The position numbers and the translations under genes are program-made. The notes beneath the pieces were generated by a model. The model worked only from the letters and a program-made list of their open reading frames with translations. It searched no databases and was not told the DNA's origin. From an uncultured Synergistaceae bacterium (lineage in GTDB: Bacteria > Synergistota > Synergistia > Synergistales > Aminobacteriaceae), in assembly GCA_937870605.1 (NCBI GenBank), contig CALMZW010000334.1, positions 1-39,264 of the forward strand: 39,264 bases of DNA, written 5' to 3'. Positions 17,909 to 27,835 of the stretch are shown here, piece by piece (positions within the stretch are counted from its first letter, which is position 1; every line of letters starts with the position of its first letter).

Positions 17909-19194
17909 TCGATGACCAGCTCCCGTCCGAAGGTCTTCCGGAAGAGCCCGCCCTTCTCCATCGCGCGCCCGATGTCGCTGAGCGGCTCGCGTTCCGCGCC
18001 GACGCGGATCGTGACGTCGTCGCCCGCGAGAACGTCGATGTCGCGCACGGCGTCCGAATGCGAGTAGTCCAGTCCGTCCGCGATGCGCAGCAGCGACGCC
18101 AGGCGCAGGACCTCGTCCCGCTCCGGGTCGGAAAGCGCCTTCATGCGTTCGTCGTCCGCGTCGGGTTCTTTCGCGCCGTGCAGGCGCGCGAGCAGCGCGA
18201 CGACAACCCGGTCCCGTTCGTCGGGGATCAGGTCGGAGCGTTCCAGGATGAGGCGCATGGAGCGCTTCTGATGCCCCTTCTCCCCTCCGGACCAGCCGAT
18301 GTCGTGAAGCAACGCGGCCAGCTCCAGCCGCTTCCGCGCGTCCGGCCCGAGCCCGTGAAGCGCCTGCGTTCCGTCGAACAGCGCGAGCGCGAGCCGCGCC
18401 GTCTGCCGGCTGTGCGGCGCGATCTCCGGCGTCAGGCGCGCGAGCGCCATCTCCGCTCCGCCGCTTGCGTCCATCGGCTCCATCCGCCGCGCCTCCGTGA
18501 AGACGCCTGCCAGGGCTTCGGGCATTCCGAGGCCGCGAAGCGCCGCGGCGGTTTTTTCCGCGTCGTAGGGGACTCGGTAGTGCTGCACGCGGAAATACCC
18601 TTCGTGCAGCTGGATGATCGCGTAGCAGGCGCGCGGGTCGCCGCCCTCCGGACGTCCGACGCTGCCCGGATTGACGAACCAGACGCCCCGGACCTTGCGC
18701 GAGAAGGGGGCGTGCGTGTGGCCGAGGACGATGACGTCGGCCTCCGAGCGTTCGGCGATCTCGTTCAGGCGTTCTTCGGGCGTTTCGGGGCCGATGAACT
18801 CTCCGGGCGATTCGGGGCTTCCGTGCGCGAGAAGAAAGCGCTTTCCCGAGGCCGTGAAACGCTGCGTTTCGGGCAGGCGCGCGAGCGCGTCGCGCGTCGC
18901 GCGGGTCAGCGCCCGACGGGTCCACAGGAAGGCCTCGATCTTTTCCGGAGCCTTGCTCTTCTTCCATTCGTCCAGGCGCTTCTTCGCTTCGAGCGCCTTG
19001 GCGTCGTAGTTTCCGATGACGGCGGCCGCCTGGGTGCGGAGCAGCAGTTGCGTCGTCTCCTCCGGCCAGGGGCCGTACCCGACGAAGTCCCCCGTATTGA
19101 TGACGATATCCCCGCCGCGCCGCCGGGCGTCCTCGAGGACCGCCTCCAGCGCGGGCAGGTTGGCGTGTGCGTCGCCAAGGCATACGATCTTCAT
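17893..19194 (-). CDS. Calcineurin-like metallophosphoesterase fused to a Ppx/GppA-type C-terminal HD-like domain
   Basis: N-term: MKIVCLGDAHANLPALEAVLEDA, NTGDFVGYGP, VIGNYD, LAHGSP, VIVLGHTHAPF, VNPGSVGRP. C-term: AALLHDIGWSGGEKGHQKRSMRLILERSDL, LRLASLLRIADGLDYSH. Confidence 0.88.
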   Translation of the reverse strand: MKIVCLGDAHANLPALEAVLEDARRRGGDIVINTGDFVGYGPWPEETTQLLLRTQAAAVIGNYDAKALEAKKRLDEWKKSKAPEKIEAFLWTRRALTRATRDALARLPETQRFTASGKRFLLAHGSPESPGEFIGPETPEERLNEIAERSEADVIVLGHTHAPFSRKVRGVWFVNPGSVGRPEGGDPRACYAIIQLHEGYFRVQHYRVPYDAEKTAAALRGLGMPEALAGVFTEARRMEPMDASGGAEMALARLTPEIAPHSRQTARLALALFDGTQALHGLGPDARKRLELAALLHDIGWSGGEKGHQKRSMRLILERSDLIPDERDRVVVALLARLHGAKEPDADDERMKALSDPERDEVLRLASLLRIADGLDYSHSDAVRDIDVLAGDDVTIRVGAEREPLSDIGRAMEKGGLFRKTFGRELVIEWRPI

Positions 19195-20195
19195 GCGTCC
19201 GCCGCCTCCCCGTTTTCGTTCGAACCGCGTCCGTTCAGGAGGTCCGAGGCCCTCCCGAAAAGACCGTCCGCGAGTTCCCGCTCCCACGTCTTCACGAAGG
19301 ATCCGTAGAGCGTCGACCGTTCCGCGCGCCGGTCGTCCAGAAGGAATTCCGCCCCGGCGACGATCCGCGCGAAGGGGCGCGGCGAGCCGAAGTAGGCGAC
19401 CGTGCGCTCCCGCTCGCGAGCCAGAAAGGGAGGGATCTCGGCGATCCACACGTCGCAGTCGTGGATCGCGCCGAGGTCGTCCTGGAGCGCTTGGAACCGG
19501 TCCGCGACATCCGAAAGCGCGCCGCCGGAGAGCGGGTCGAGCATTTCCAGCATGTAGCGCACGCGTTTGGTCGCCTTGCGGAGTTCGTGCAGCTCGGTCA
19601 CGGCCGTCTCGTCGCGCACGAAGAGGTCGAAGCTCCGCGCCGAGCGGAGTTCCCGTTCGGCCTGCGCCGCGATGCGCGCGAGCCGGTCGTCGGTGGGCGC
19701 GTTCCGTTCCTCCGACGCCATGACGGCGCGGCGAAGCGACTCCCGGAGCCGGTCGGACGTTCCGGAGTCGCGCCAGCGGAGCAGCGCCCGGATCAGGCGT
19801 CCTTCGAGCCGGGCGCGGGATTGCGTCTTTCGCAACAGCAGCCTGTTCAGGCCGGGAAGAAGGGCCTTTCCCGATTCGGCGGCCGGGACGAGCGCGGCGA
19901 TCTTTTCGCGCAGGAAGAGGATCTGGACGTCCAGGTCGCGCGCCGCGCCGAGCGCGTTCGTGACGCGGCGGACGGACGCGGCCTGCTCCCTGCCGTCGTC
20001 GCGGCCTTCCGGCATGAGCGGCGCGAAAAGCGAAAGCGCCGCCCGGAGCCGCCTCGTGGCCACGCGGGCGCGGTGCAGGAACTCGATGTCGGCGCCGGGT
20101 GCGATGCCCGCCGCCTGCTCCTCGAAGCGCGAGAGGAAGGAGAGGAGCGTTTCGGCGGCGTAGCGGAAGGGATCCTCAGAAACGAAGCTGTTCAT
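19191..20195 (-). CDS. CHAD domain protein
   Basis: IEFLHRARVATRRLRAALSLFAPLM, TNALGAARDLDVQI, VTELHELRKATKRVRYMLEML, LQDDLGAIHDCDVW: conserved CHAD His/Arg/Lys motifs. Confidence 0.9.
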   Translation of the reverse strand: MNSFVSEDPFRYAAETLLSFLSRFEEQAAGIAPGADIEFLHRARVATRRLRAALSLFAPLMPEGRDDGREQAASVRRVTNALGAARDLDVQILFLREKIAALVPAAESGKALLPGLNRLLLRKTQSRARLEGRLIRALLRWRDSGTSDRLRESLRRAVMASEERNAPTDDRLARIAAQAERELRSARSFDLFVRDETAVTELHELRKATKRVRYMLEMLDPLSGGALSDVADRFQALQDDLGAIHDCDVWIAEIPPFLARERERTVAYFGSPRPFARIVAGAEFLLDDRRAERSTLYGSFVKTWERELADGLFGRASDLLNGRGSNENGEAADA

Positions 20196-22377
20196 GTCGC
20201 TTCTCCTCTTCTCCGCGGACGGGGTTGTATCCCGCGGCGCGGTTCATCATGAGACGTTGCGAGTCCACGACGGGCTCGCCCTTTTCGGGGAGGACGCGGA
20301 CGTACGTTCCATCCTCGAGGAGCCGCCGGGATTTCGCGTTGTCCGCGAGATGGATCTTCAGGATGTCGTCGCGGATCGTCTTCCGGATCTCCGGGTCGCG
20401 GATCGGCACGAGGATCTCGATGCGGCGGTCGAGGTTGCGCGGCATGAGGTCGGCGCTGCCGATGAGCAGCTCCTCGTCGCCGCCGTTGTGGAAGAAGAAG
20501 ATCCGGACGTGCTCCAGGAAGCGCCCGACGACCGAGGTGACCGTTATATTGTCGCTCACGCCCGGAACGCCGGGGCGCAGGCAGCAGATGCCCCGGACCT
20601 GGAGCCGGATCCGGACGCCGGCAATGGACGCCAGATAGAGCGCCTGGATGCACGCCTTGTCCACGAGCTGGTTCATCTTGAAGAGGATCTCGCCGTCGCC
20701 GTGCTCCCGGTGCCGCGCGATCTCGCGCTCGATGCGGCCGATGATTCCCGAACGCGTCGTCATCGGGGAGACGAGGATCTGGCGGTAGTCGTCCTTCCGG
20801 GAGTACCCCGTGATGGCGTTGAAGAGGTCCGTCACGTCGGCGCAGATGGCCTGGTTCGCCGTGAACAGGCCGATGTCGCTGTAGACCTGCGCGGTTCCGG
20901 GGTTGTAGTTCCCGGTGCCGAGGTGGACATAGCGCCGGATGCCCTCCGTCTCGCGGCGGACGACGAGGCACATCTTCGCGTGGATCTTGTATCCCACGAG
21001 GCCGTAGACGACGTGGACGCCCGCGTCCTCGAGCGCCTCGGCCCATGTGATGTTTCGCTCCTCGTCGAAGCGCGCCTTGAGTTCCACGAGCGCGGTCACC
21101 TGCTTGCCGTTGCGCCGGGCCTCGATGAGCGCCTGGACGATCGGCGACTCGCTTCCCGCACGGTAGAGCGTGATCTTGATCGCGACGACCTTCGGGTCCG
21201 TCGCGGCGCGCCGCACGAAGTCGAGAACGGGCATGAAGCTGTCGTAGGGGTGGTAGACGATCGCGTCGCCCGCCCGGATGGTCGCGAAGATGTGCGCGCC
21301 CTCGACGAATGGGGCGGGCGTCCGCGGGGCGAACGGGTCGTCCTTCAGGTCCGGGCGTTCCGCGTCGCAGAGCGCCATGTACCCCTGGAAGGCGAGCGGC
21401 GTTCGCATCCGGTAAACCTGGAACGGCGCGAGGTGGAACCGCCGGACGAGGAAGCTGAACATCTCGCGGGACATGTCGCGCGCAACCTCGAGCCGGATGA
21501 CCTCGCCGAAGTGCCTCCGGTCGACGAGGTTCTTCACCGCTTCGAGCAAATCGGACGCCTCGTCTTCCTCGATTTCGACGTCGGTGTTCCGCGTGATCCG
21601 GAAGGTCGCCGCGTCGAGCACCTTGTACCCGGGGAAGAGCAGCGGCAGGAAGGTCCTGATCAGGTCCTCGATCAGGACGATGTCGTTGGATCGCACGTTT
21701 TTCGAGATCCCGAGCGACGAGTAGGACTTCGCCTCCTTGTTCCGGGGGATGAAGACGAACCGGGAGAAGTTCTTCGGGATCTTGAGACGGGCGAAGCGGA
21801 TGCCCGAGTCCGGGTCGAGGAGCTGAATGAGGAAATTCAGGCTCAGGCCGGAGATCGTCGGAAAGGGGCGTCCGGGGTCGATGGCCTGGGGCGTGAGGAT
21901 CGGGTAGATTTCGTTCCGGAAGTACCCTTCGAGGAATTTCTTCTGTTTCTCCCCGAGGTCGTCGAACGGCGTGATCCGGATATCGGCCTTGCGCAGCGCC
22001 GGCAGAACGTCCTTGAGCCAGCAGTTCTGCGCCCTCGAAAGCAGCAGGAGCAGCTTCTTGCGGATCGTCGCAAGCTGCCGCGCGGGCGTCATTCCGTCGG
22101 GCGGCAGGTTCAGAAAGCCCTTCGTGTGCTGGTGGAAGATGTTCGCGACGCGGACCATGAAGAACTCGTCCAGGTTGTTCCAGAAGATGCACAGGAACTT
22201 GAGGCGCTCCAGAAGCGGCGTGTCCTCGTCCTCCGCCTCTTCGAGCACCTTCGCGTCGAAGTCGATCCAGTTGATCTCGCGGTTCAGGAACAGCGACGGG
22301 TCGTCGAGATTGATGAGCGTCGTCCCGGGCCCTGCGTCACGTTCCTCTTTGGCGGCGTTGCCCTTTGTCGGGTCCAT
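20176..22377 (-). CDS. ppk1: Polyphosphate kinase 1
   Basis: FLNREINWIDFDAKVLEEA, FLCIFWNNLDEFFMVRV, ITLYRAGSESPIVQALIEA, VVYGLVGYKIHAKM, YVHLGTGNYNPGTAQVYSDIGLFT, SADLMPRNLDRRIEI. ATG 22377 after GGAGGTGG. Confidence 0.97.
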   Translation of the reverse strand: MDPTKGNAAKEERDAGPGTTLINLDDPSLFLNREINWIDFDAKVLEEAEDEDTPLLERLKFLCIFWNNLDEFFMVRVANIFHQHTKGFLNLPPDGMTPARQLATIRKKLLLLLSRAQNCWLKDVLPALRKADIRITPFDDLGEKQKKFLEGYFRNEIYPILTPQAIDPGRPFPTISGLSLNFLIQLLDPDSGIRFARLKIPKNFSRFVFIPRNKEAKSYSSLGISKNVRSNDIVLIEDLIRTFLPLLFPGYKVLDAATFRITRNTDVEIEEDEASDLLEAVKNLVDRRHFGEVIRLEVARDMSREMFSFLVRRFHLAPFQVYRMRTPLAFQGYMALCDAERPDLKDDPFAPRTPAPFVEGAHIFATIRAGDAIVYHPYDSFMPVLDFVRRAATDPKVVAIKITLYRAGSESPIVQALIEARRNGKQVTALVELKARFDEERNITWAEALEDAGVHVVYGLVGYKIHAKMCLVVRRETEGIRRYVHLGTGNYNPGTAQVYSDIGLFTANQAICADVTDLFNAITGYSRKDDYRQILVSPMTTRSGIIGRIEREIARHREHGDGEILFKMNQLVDKACIQALYLASIAGVRIRLQVRGICCLRPGVPGVSDNITVTSVVGRFLEHVRIFFFHNGGDEELLIGSADLMPRNLDRRIEILVPIRDPEIRKTIRDDILKIHLADNAKSRRLLEDGTYVRVLPEKGEPVVDSQRLMMNRAAGYNPVRGEEEKRHEQLRF

Positions 22378-22507
22378 CTCGTCCACCTCCGGGGGCGTCC
22401 GCGGTGGAACGCCCTATTGGAGTATCATACCCTTTTCCCCCGGAGATGGACATTACGGATGTGTAACAATCACGGCAATTCGTCCGGTTTGATGCGTTTT
22501 CCCATCT

Positions 22508-25500
22508 TCATTCCGATTCCCCTGTGGTGACGATGCTCTTCATGATGTTTTCGAGAATCTGTTTCTTCACCTGGTCTTCCGCGTCGGGCGTCGAGTCCGC
22601 TCCCGGGCCGGTCGGAATGTCGATCCGGATCGTGAACTCGCGTCCGTTCCCGTTCGTCCCTTTCGTCGACGTCGTCCAGGGGATGTCCGGCCCGCGCTTG
22701 GCCGGCTGCGCGACCTTGAAGTCCGACATCAGCGGCTTGTCCCAGGTTCCCTTGAGCGAGAAGCTCGTCTCGCGGAAATCCTTCGTGGAGAGCCCGCCGA
22801 CCAGCCCCGTGAGGAAGTTCTGCAGAAAGGTCGCGCTCGCGAGCGTCCCGTCGATCGAGAGAAGCCCCTGGAGGGCGCCGAGCACGGTGTTCAGCGCGCG
22901 AAGGTTGATCTCTCCCGAACATTTGAGGTCGAAGGGGTCCGTCGTTCCGAGACCGACCGTTCCGTTCACGCCGAAGTAGCGGTAGATGTTGTCTCCCGGA
23001 TGGGCCGACGCGCGGCTTCCGGGAAGGAGATAGAGCTGTTTGCCGTCGACGTTGAAGTTGGACAGCAGCGAGTTGAAGCGGAGCGTGCCCGCCTCGGAGA
23101 GTTTTTTGAGCGCCGGGAACCCCGAGATGACGCCGTTGCGGGCGGAGAAGGTCCCGTCGCCGAAGACGAAGAGGAATCTCCCCGACGTGCCGGACGTCTT
23201 CATGGTCAGGTCGGCGCTTCCGGTGATCTTCGCGGGGGCGGCGAGCAGCGGACGGGTGATCTGGTCCAGGTCCATGCTGACGGCCGCGATGTTGCAGGTC
23301 CAGGATCCCTGGTCGAACCGGTAGGCGCCGGTCACTTTCGCGTCTCCGCCGTAGAGTGACGCGGTCCCCTTCGTCACCGTGACGCCCTCGTCGGAAACGG
23401 CGAACGGAAACGAAAAATCGCGGATCTCGAAGCCCGAGAAGGTCGCCCGCTTGCTTCCGACGTTTCCGGTTCCCGAGATGGAATCGCCGCGCAGGGTCGC
23501 GTCCATGGAAAACGAGACTTTGCCGGACATCAATCCCGTCCGGTCGACCGCGAGCGCCTCGGAGAGCCCCGCGAGATCGACCGGCGTCCGCTCGCTTCTG
23601 AGAATGAGCCGCGCCGAGTCCTGTCCCGGAATCAGCTTTCCGAACAGCTGGAGCGGACGCCCCCCGAGCGACGCCTTCAGCAGGAGCGCGATCCCGGGGT
23701 CCGTTCTCCGCGCCGGGGAGGGGCGGATCTGCGCGTTGAAGCCGGTCAGGTTCAGGCCGTAGGCGCGAAGTTCCGGCGCCGTCAGCGAGAGCGAAAAGGC
23801 GGGCGCGTCCGTCTTCCCCGATACGGACAGCTCCGCCACGACGGTTCCGAAGAGCGGCAGGTCGAGCCCCGCCGCGGCGTTCAGCGTCCGGAGGTCGATC
23901 TTCGTCGCCGTCGCGTTCAGGGAAACGCTTCCGGGTTTCTTCGCGGCCGGGAGCGTGATCCGGCCGCGTCCCGCGAGATCGGTCGACAGAACGGAGAGAT
24001 TGATCGACGGAAAGACGATCGCGCCGTCCTTCATCTCGAGCGACGCGCGAAGCTGTGCGGGGCGCTGTTCGACGCTGCCGGCCGCGTTCAGCGCGCCGCG
24101 GATGACGGGCGACTCCGCGGGTCCCTCGATGGTCGCCGATCCGTCCGCCTGTCCCGCCATCGCCACGGTCGAACCGAGCGCGCGCTGCAACAGCGCAAGG
24201 TTCACGCCGCGCATCGTCGCCGCGAGCGCCATCCGGGGCTTCGATCCGATCTGACGCACATCGCCCTGGAGCGAGACGGTCCCGCCGAGCACGACCGCCC
24301 CGGCGTCCCGGAAAACGACGCTTCCGTTTTCGTACCGCGCCCGGAGCGTCAGCGAGGAAACCGGGACCGTCTTCGCGAGCGTGAGGTTCCGCCCCTCGGC
24401 GTCGAGCGTGACGACGGGGTCGGCGGCGCGCCCCTCGACGGACCACGCGAACGTGACCGGCCCGGAGACTGGAACGTCGGAGATCAGTCGCGCCGCGGTC
24501 TTCTGCTGGAGCTTTCCCGATCCCGCGAGCGCAAGAAGCGGAGATCCGTCGCGAATCTTCACGGTTCCCTTTCCCGTGAGCGTGCTTCCCTCCGAGGCAA
24601 GGGCGATCGGGTCGAGGGAGAGCTGCGTCGTCGTTCCGTTCAACGAAACGGACGCCGCGTCCACCGGCAGACCGGCGATTCGCAGATTTTTGCCGTCGAG
24701 AGAAGCCCGGATCTTCCGTCCCTCGACAGTCGCGTCGCCGCGGGCGAATCCGGAGATCCCGAGGCCGGACAGCTCCGGGATGTCGGCCGCGAGCGCGGCG
24801 AGATCGATCCTGTCGGAGCGGATCTCGAGGCGCGGGGCGTCGTTTCCGCGTCCCTTCCCCGCCACGTGAAGCGGCGTTCCGGCGACTGTTCCGAGGAAAT
24901 CCACGCCGTACCCGTCGGGCCGGACGTCGACATGTCCCCTGATGTTCTTTACGGCGACCCCCGCGACGGAGAGGCGCGCGGTCCGGATCGTCACGACGCT
25001 GCGCGGGGAGGAAAACGTCCCCGATACGGTCGCCGTGAGCCAATCCATCGTTCCGGTAAGGAGCGCGGCGTCCGGAAAGGCCTTCTTCCATTCCTTCATC
25101 GGCAGGCCGGCGGCCCGGAGCGACAGGTAGACCTTCGGATTCTCGGCGAGGAGCATGGCGCCGTTCCCCGTGACGCGCGTCCCCATGACCGTCGCGTCGA
25201 GCGACGCGACGGAGAGCCTCCGACCGTCGAACCCGAAGGAGGCCGTTGCGTCCGGGATGTCGAGGGATGCGGCCGTCATGTCCGCGAGCGACAGGCGACC
25301 GGCGACGATATTCTGTTCCGACGGGGCGACGCGAAGCGACGCGGTCGCCTTTCCGGAAAGGGGGGGCGTTTCGGACGGAAGGAGCGGGGAGAGCTTCGAC
25401 AGATCGGGAACGGAGACGACGACCGAGAACGGAGCCCCGGTCAGCGGACCGCTCAGGTCGAGGCTCGCGACGTCCGCTGCGGCATGGAGCGCCGCAACGC

Positions 25501-26059
25501 CGTCCCGACGCAGCTCGCCGTCGAGCGAAACGGGGCGGTCCCGGAAGGAGAGCGTTCCCGTGACGCGCGCGCGGTCCTGTGAGGCGACGAGCGCGCCGAT
25601 CGTGACGCGATCGATGGAAACGGGACCGACGGGCAGGTCGAGGAGCACCCTGCGGAGCGCAATGCGCGGAAGCGCGGGGAACGCATCGGAATCCGAAGGC
25701 TTCAGAAGATCCAGAATTCCGGGAAGATCCGCGAATCCGTCCGACACCGCCACTGAGGAGACGGGATCCCCGCCGCGCAGCAGGCGGAGCGGATCGACGC
25801 GGAGGCGCAGACGGCCGACCGTCGCAACGACGACGTCACCGGAGAGAATGCGAAGATCCCGTATCCGGTACCCGACGATCGGGTTTCCGGATACGGACGC
25901 GACGTCGCACCGTCCCTTCATGCTCCCGGAGACGGCGTTCAACAGCTCCGAGCGGACCATATCGGTTCCGATGTCTATTCCCTGGAACAGGGCGTAGCCG
26001 AATGCGAGGGCGCCCAGAAGCCCCCCGAGGAGACAGACCCATCGTTTCTTTCCCTTCAT
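22508..26059 (-). CDS. AsmA/TamB-like large envelope protein
   Basis: 1183 aa, N-terminal TM anchor, repetitive beta-rich sequence, C-terminal segment LFVFGDGTFSARNGVISGFPALKKLSEAGTLRFNSLLSNF...FSLKGTWDKPLMSDFKV typical of AsmA-like proteins. Confidence 0.8.
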   Translation of the reverse strand: MKGKKRWVCLLGGLLGALAFGYALFQGIDIGTDMVRSELLNAVSGSMKGRCDVASVSGNPIVGYRIRDLRILSGDVVVATVGRLRLRVDPLRLLRGGDPVSSVAVSDGFADLPGILDLLKPSDSDAFPALPRIALRRVLLDLPVGPVSIDRVTIGALVASQDRARVTGTLSFRDRPVSLDGELRRDGVAALHAAADVASLDLSGPLTGAPFSVVVSVPDLSKLSPLLPSETPPLSGKATASLRVAPSEQNIVAGRLSLADMTAASLDIPDATASFGFDGRRLSVASLDATVMGTRVTGNGAMLLAENPKVYLSLRAAGLPMKEWKKAFPDAALLTGTMDWLTATVSGTFSSPRSVVTIRTARLSVAGVAVKNIRGHVDVRPDGYGVDFLGTVAGTPLHVAGKGRGNDAPRLEIRSDRIDLAALAADIPELSGLGISGFARGDATVEGRKIRASLDGKNLRIAGLPVDAASVSLNGTTTQLSLDPIALASEGSTLTGKGTVKIRDGSPLLALAGSGKLQQKTAARLISDVPVSGPVTFAWSVEGRAADPVVTLDAEGRNLTLAKTVPVSSLTLRARYENGSVVFRDAGAVVLGGTVSLQGDVRQIGSKPRMALAATMRGVNLALLQRALGSTVAMAGQADGSATIEGPAESPVIRGALNAAGSVEQRPAQLRASLEMKDGAIVFPSINLSVLSTDLAGRGRITLPAAKKPGSVSLNATATKIDLRTLNAAAGLDLPLFGTVVAELSVSGKTDAPAFSLSLTAPELRAYGLNLTGFNAQIRPSPARRTDPGIALLLKASLGGRPLQLFGKLIPGQDSARLILRSERTPVDLAGLSEALAVDRTGLMSGKVSFSMDATLRGDSISGTGNVGSKRATFSGFEIRDFSFPFAVSDEGVTVTKGTASLYGGDAKVTGAYRFDQGSWTCNIAAVSMDLDQITRPLLAAPAKITGSADLTMKTSGTSGRFLFVFGDGTFSARNGVISGFPALKKLSEAGTLRFNSLLSNFNVDGKQLYLLPGSRASAHPGDNIYRYFGVNGTVGLGTTDPFDLKCSGEINLRALNTVLGALQGLLSIDGTLASATFLQNFLTGLVGGLSTKDFRETSFSLKGTWDKPLMSDFKVAQPAKRGPDIPWTTSTKGTNGNGREFTIRIDIPTGPGADSTPDAEDQVKKQILENIMKSIVTTGESE

Positions 26060-26136
26060 TTCTTTTCAGACAGCCCTTCCCGTGGTATTTCGATGTCCGC
26101 GCGACACCCCGGAAGCCGTCCGGGCGGAGCCGCCCA

Positions 26137-27579
26137 CTACGACTCCCCGTGCAGGCGCTGCCGCATTTCGCGGAGCATGGTCTCCGCTTCGGACAGTTGC
26201 CTGGGGTCCATTTCCCGGCGGAGGGCGTCCAGAAACCTGGAAGCCTGCCGCTGGCCGTTCTCGACCGCAAGACAGTACCACGCGTAGGCGCGAACGCAGT
26301 TTTTCGGAACGCCGGTTCCGCTTTCGCACGCCTGTCCCATGCTCGTCAGCGAGAGCGGGTGCCCCAGCTCGGCCGCTTTCAGGAAGCATTCCACGGCCTT
26401 GCTCTTGTCGCACGGAACGCCCGAGCCGTCGTGATAGAGCCAGCCGAGCGCGTAGAGCGCGGACGGGTTCCCCTTCCCGGCGGCCTGAGAATAGAGCGAT
26501 GCGGCTTTTGCGGCGTCTTTCGGAACGCCGAGCCCGTTTTCGTAGAGATATCCCAGGTTGTAGAACGCCTCCGTGAGCCCCGCTTCCGACGCCCGCGAAT
26601 AGTAAAATACGGCCTTCGTCGCGTTCGCATCCACGCCTTCGCCGTTCTGGTGCATGATCCCGAGGCTGTTCAGGGCGTACGCGTTTCCCTTGTCGGCGGC
26701 CTTCTGAAACCAGACGAGCGCTTTCGAGGGCTCGCCCGCCGTGTGGAAGAACGAGCCGAGCGCGTACTGGGCCGGAACGTACCCCTGAATCGCCGATTTC
26801 TCGTACCAGAGCGACGCGCTCTTCGCGTCGGCCGGGACGCCCATGCCGCGCTCGAGAACGTATCCGAGGTTGTACTGTCCCGCGGGGTCGCCCTGTTCGG
26901 CCGCTTTCTGGAACCATCGGAACGCCGCCGCATGATCCGCGGCCGTCCCCTCCCCCTTCAGACAGAGGACGCCGAGGTTGTTCTGCGCCGTCGCGTTCCC
27001 CTGCTCCGCCGCTTTGGCGTACCATGCCGCGGATTCGGCCTGATTCCGCGGAACGCCGAGCCCGTTCTCGTACATATAGGCGAGCGACGCCTGGCCCGGA
27101 GCGTATCCGAGCGTCGCGGCCCTGCGGTACCAGGAAACCGCGGCCGAATGATCGACCGGGCCCCCGTGTCCGTTCTGGTGCATCCATCCGAGATTGTTCA
27201 TCGCCGCGACGCTTCCCATTTCGGCGGCCTTTGTGAACAATCCGCGCGCCTTCGGGATGTTCTTCATGACGCCGAATCCATTCACGAGAAGGAAGGCGTA
27301 ATTCGTCATCGCCGAGGGAATCCGCAGCTCGGAGGCTTTTGCGAGAAGCGGAAGCGCTTCGGCGTACCGGCCCCGGATCAACAGACGCCTGCCCCATTCC
27401 GCCTGGGCGTTCGGATCGGTCCGGGACTCGCGTTCGAGCGTCGCGTCGTCCCTCGCCCCGTACGAGATGACTTCAACGTCCATCGACGCCGGCGCCGCGC
27501 CGACGCGCACCGCGCTTCCGGAAAAGAAAAGCGTCAGGCACAGCAGGAAAAGCTTCAGGCTGACTGCACGGTGTTTCAT
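26137..27579 (-). CDS. Secreted Sel1-like (SLR/TPR) repeat protein
   Basis: About ten repeats of the type A..NLG.MY.NG.GVP.D..KA..WY.KAAEQGN; N-terminal signal peptide. Confidence 0.92.
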   Translation of the reverse strand: MKHRAVSLKLFLLCLTLFFSGSAVRVGAAPASMDVEVISYGARDDATLERESRTDPNAQAEWGRRLLIRGRYAEALPLLAKASELRIPSAMTNYAFLLVNGFGVMKNIPKARGLFTKAAEMGSVAAMNNLGWMHQNGHGGPVDHSAAVSWYRRAATLGYAPGQASLAYMYENGLGVPRNQAESAAWYAKAAEQGNATAQNNLGVLCLKGEGTAADHAAAFRWFQKAAEQGDPAGQYNLGYVLERGMGVPADAKSASLWYEKSAIQGYVPAQYALGSFFHTAGEPSKALVWFQKAADKGNAYALNSLGIMHQNGEGVDANATKAVFYYSRASEAGLTEAFYNLGYLYENGLGVPKDAAKAASLYSQAAGKGNPSALYALGWLYHDGSGVPCDKSKAVECFLKAAELGHPLSLTSMGQACESGTGVPKNCVRAYAWYCLAVENGQRQASRFLDALRREMDPRQLSEAETMLREMRQRLHGES

Positions 27580-27724
27580 GTTTCCCCTCCCGACTCAAAG
27601 GAGATATGGCGCGAGTCTCATGGTATCACAAAGCCCGAGCCTTCGTATCGTTAATAATTGTGAAGACGATTGCTCTGAAAATCCATAACTCGGCTTTGTC
27701 CGACACAGGGATAGGGGCTCCGGA

Positions 27725-27835
27725 TCATCCACAGGGATGTGGATAAGTGGATAAGTCGGTGGATAACCGGTGAATATAGCGGGAAGAAGCTGCCCGTCGA
27801 CGACGATTGTGGATAACCTGCCGCGTTGTGGATGA
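27725..27835. promoter_or_regulatory. Cluster of DnaA-box-like 9-mers; candidate oriC
   Basis: TGTGGATAA at 27738 and 27808 (exact complement of TTATCCACA); AGTGGATAA 27746; GGTGGATAA 27758; TGTGGATGA 27827; TCATCCACA 27725. Confidence 0.75.

Noticed and set aside
16088-18067. 659-aa plus ORF opposite ppx
   Set aside because: Antisense of clear Ppx/GppA coding sequence.
20194-22530. 778-aa plus ORF opposite ppk1
   Set aside because: Antisense of unambiguous PPK1; acidic/Arg-rich composition typical of mirror ORFs.
22470-25091. 873-aa minus ORF overlapping the AsmA-like gene in another frame
   Set aside because: Arg/Gly-rich shadow frame; the 22508..26059 frame has signal anchor and AsmA-like sequence.
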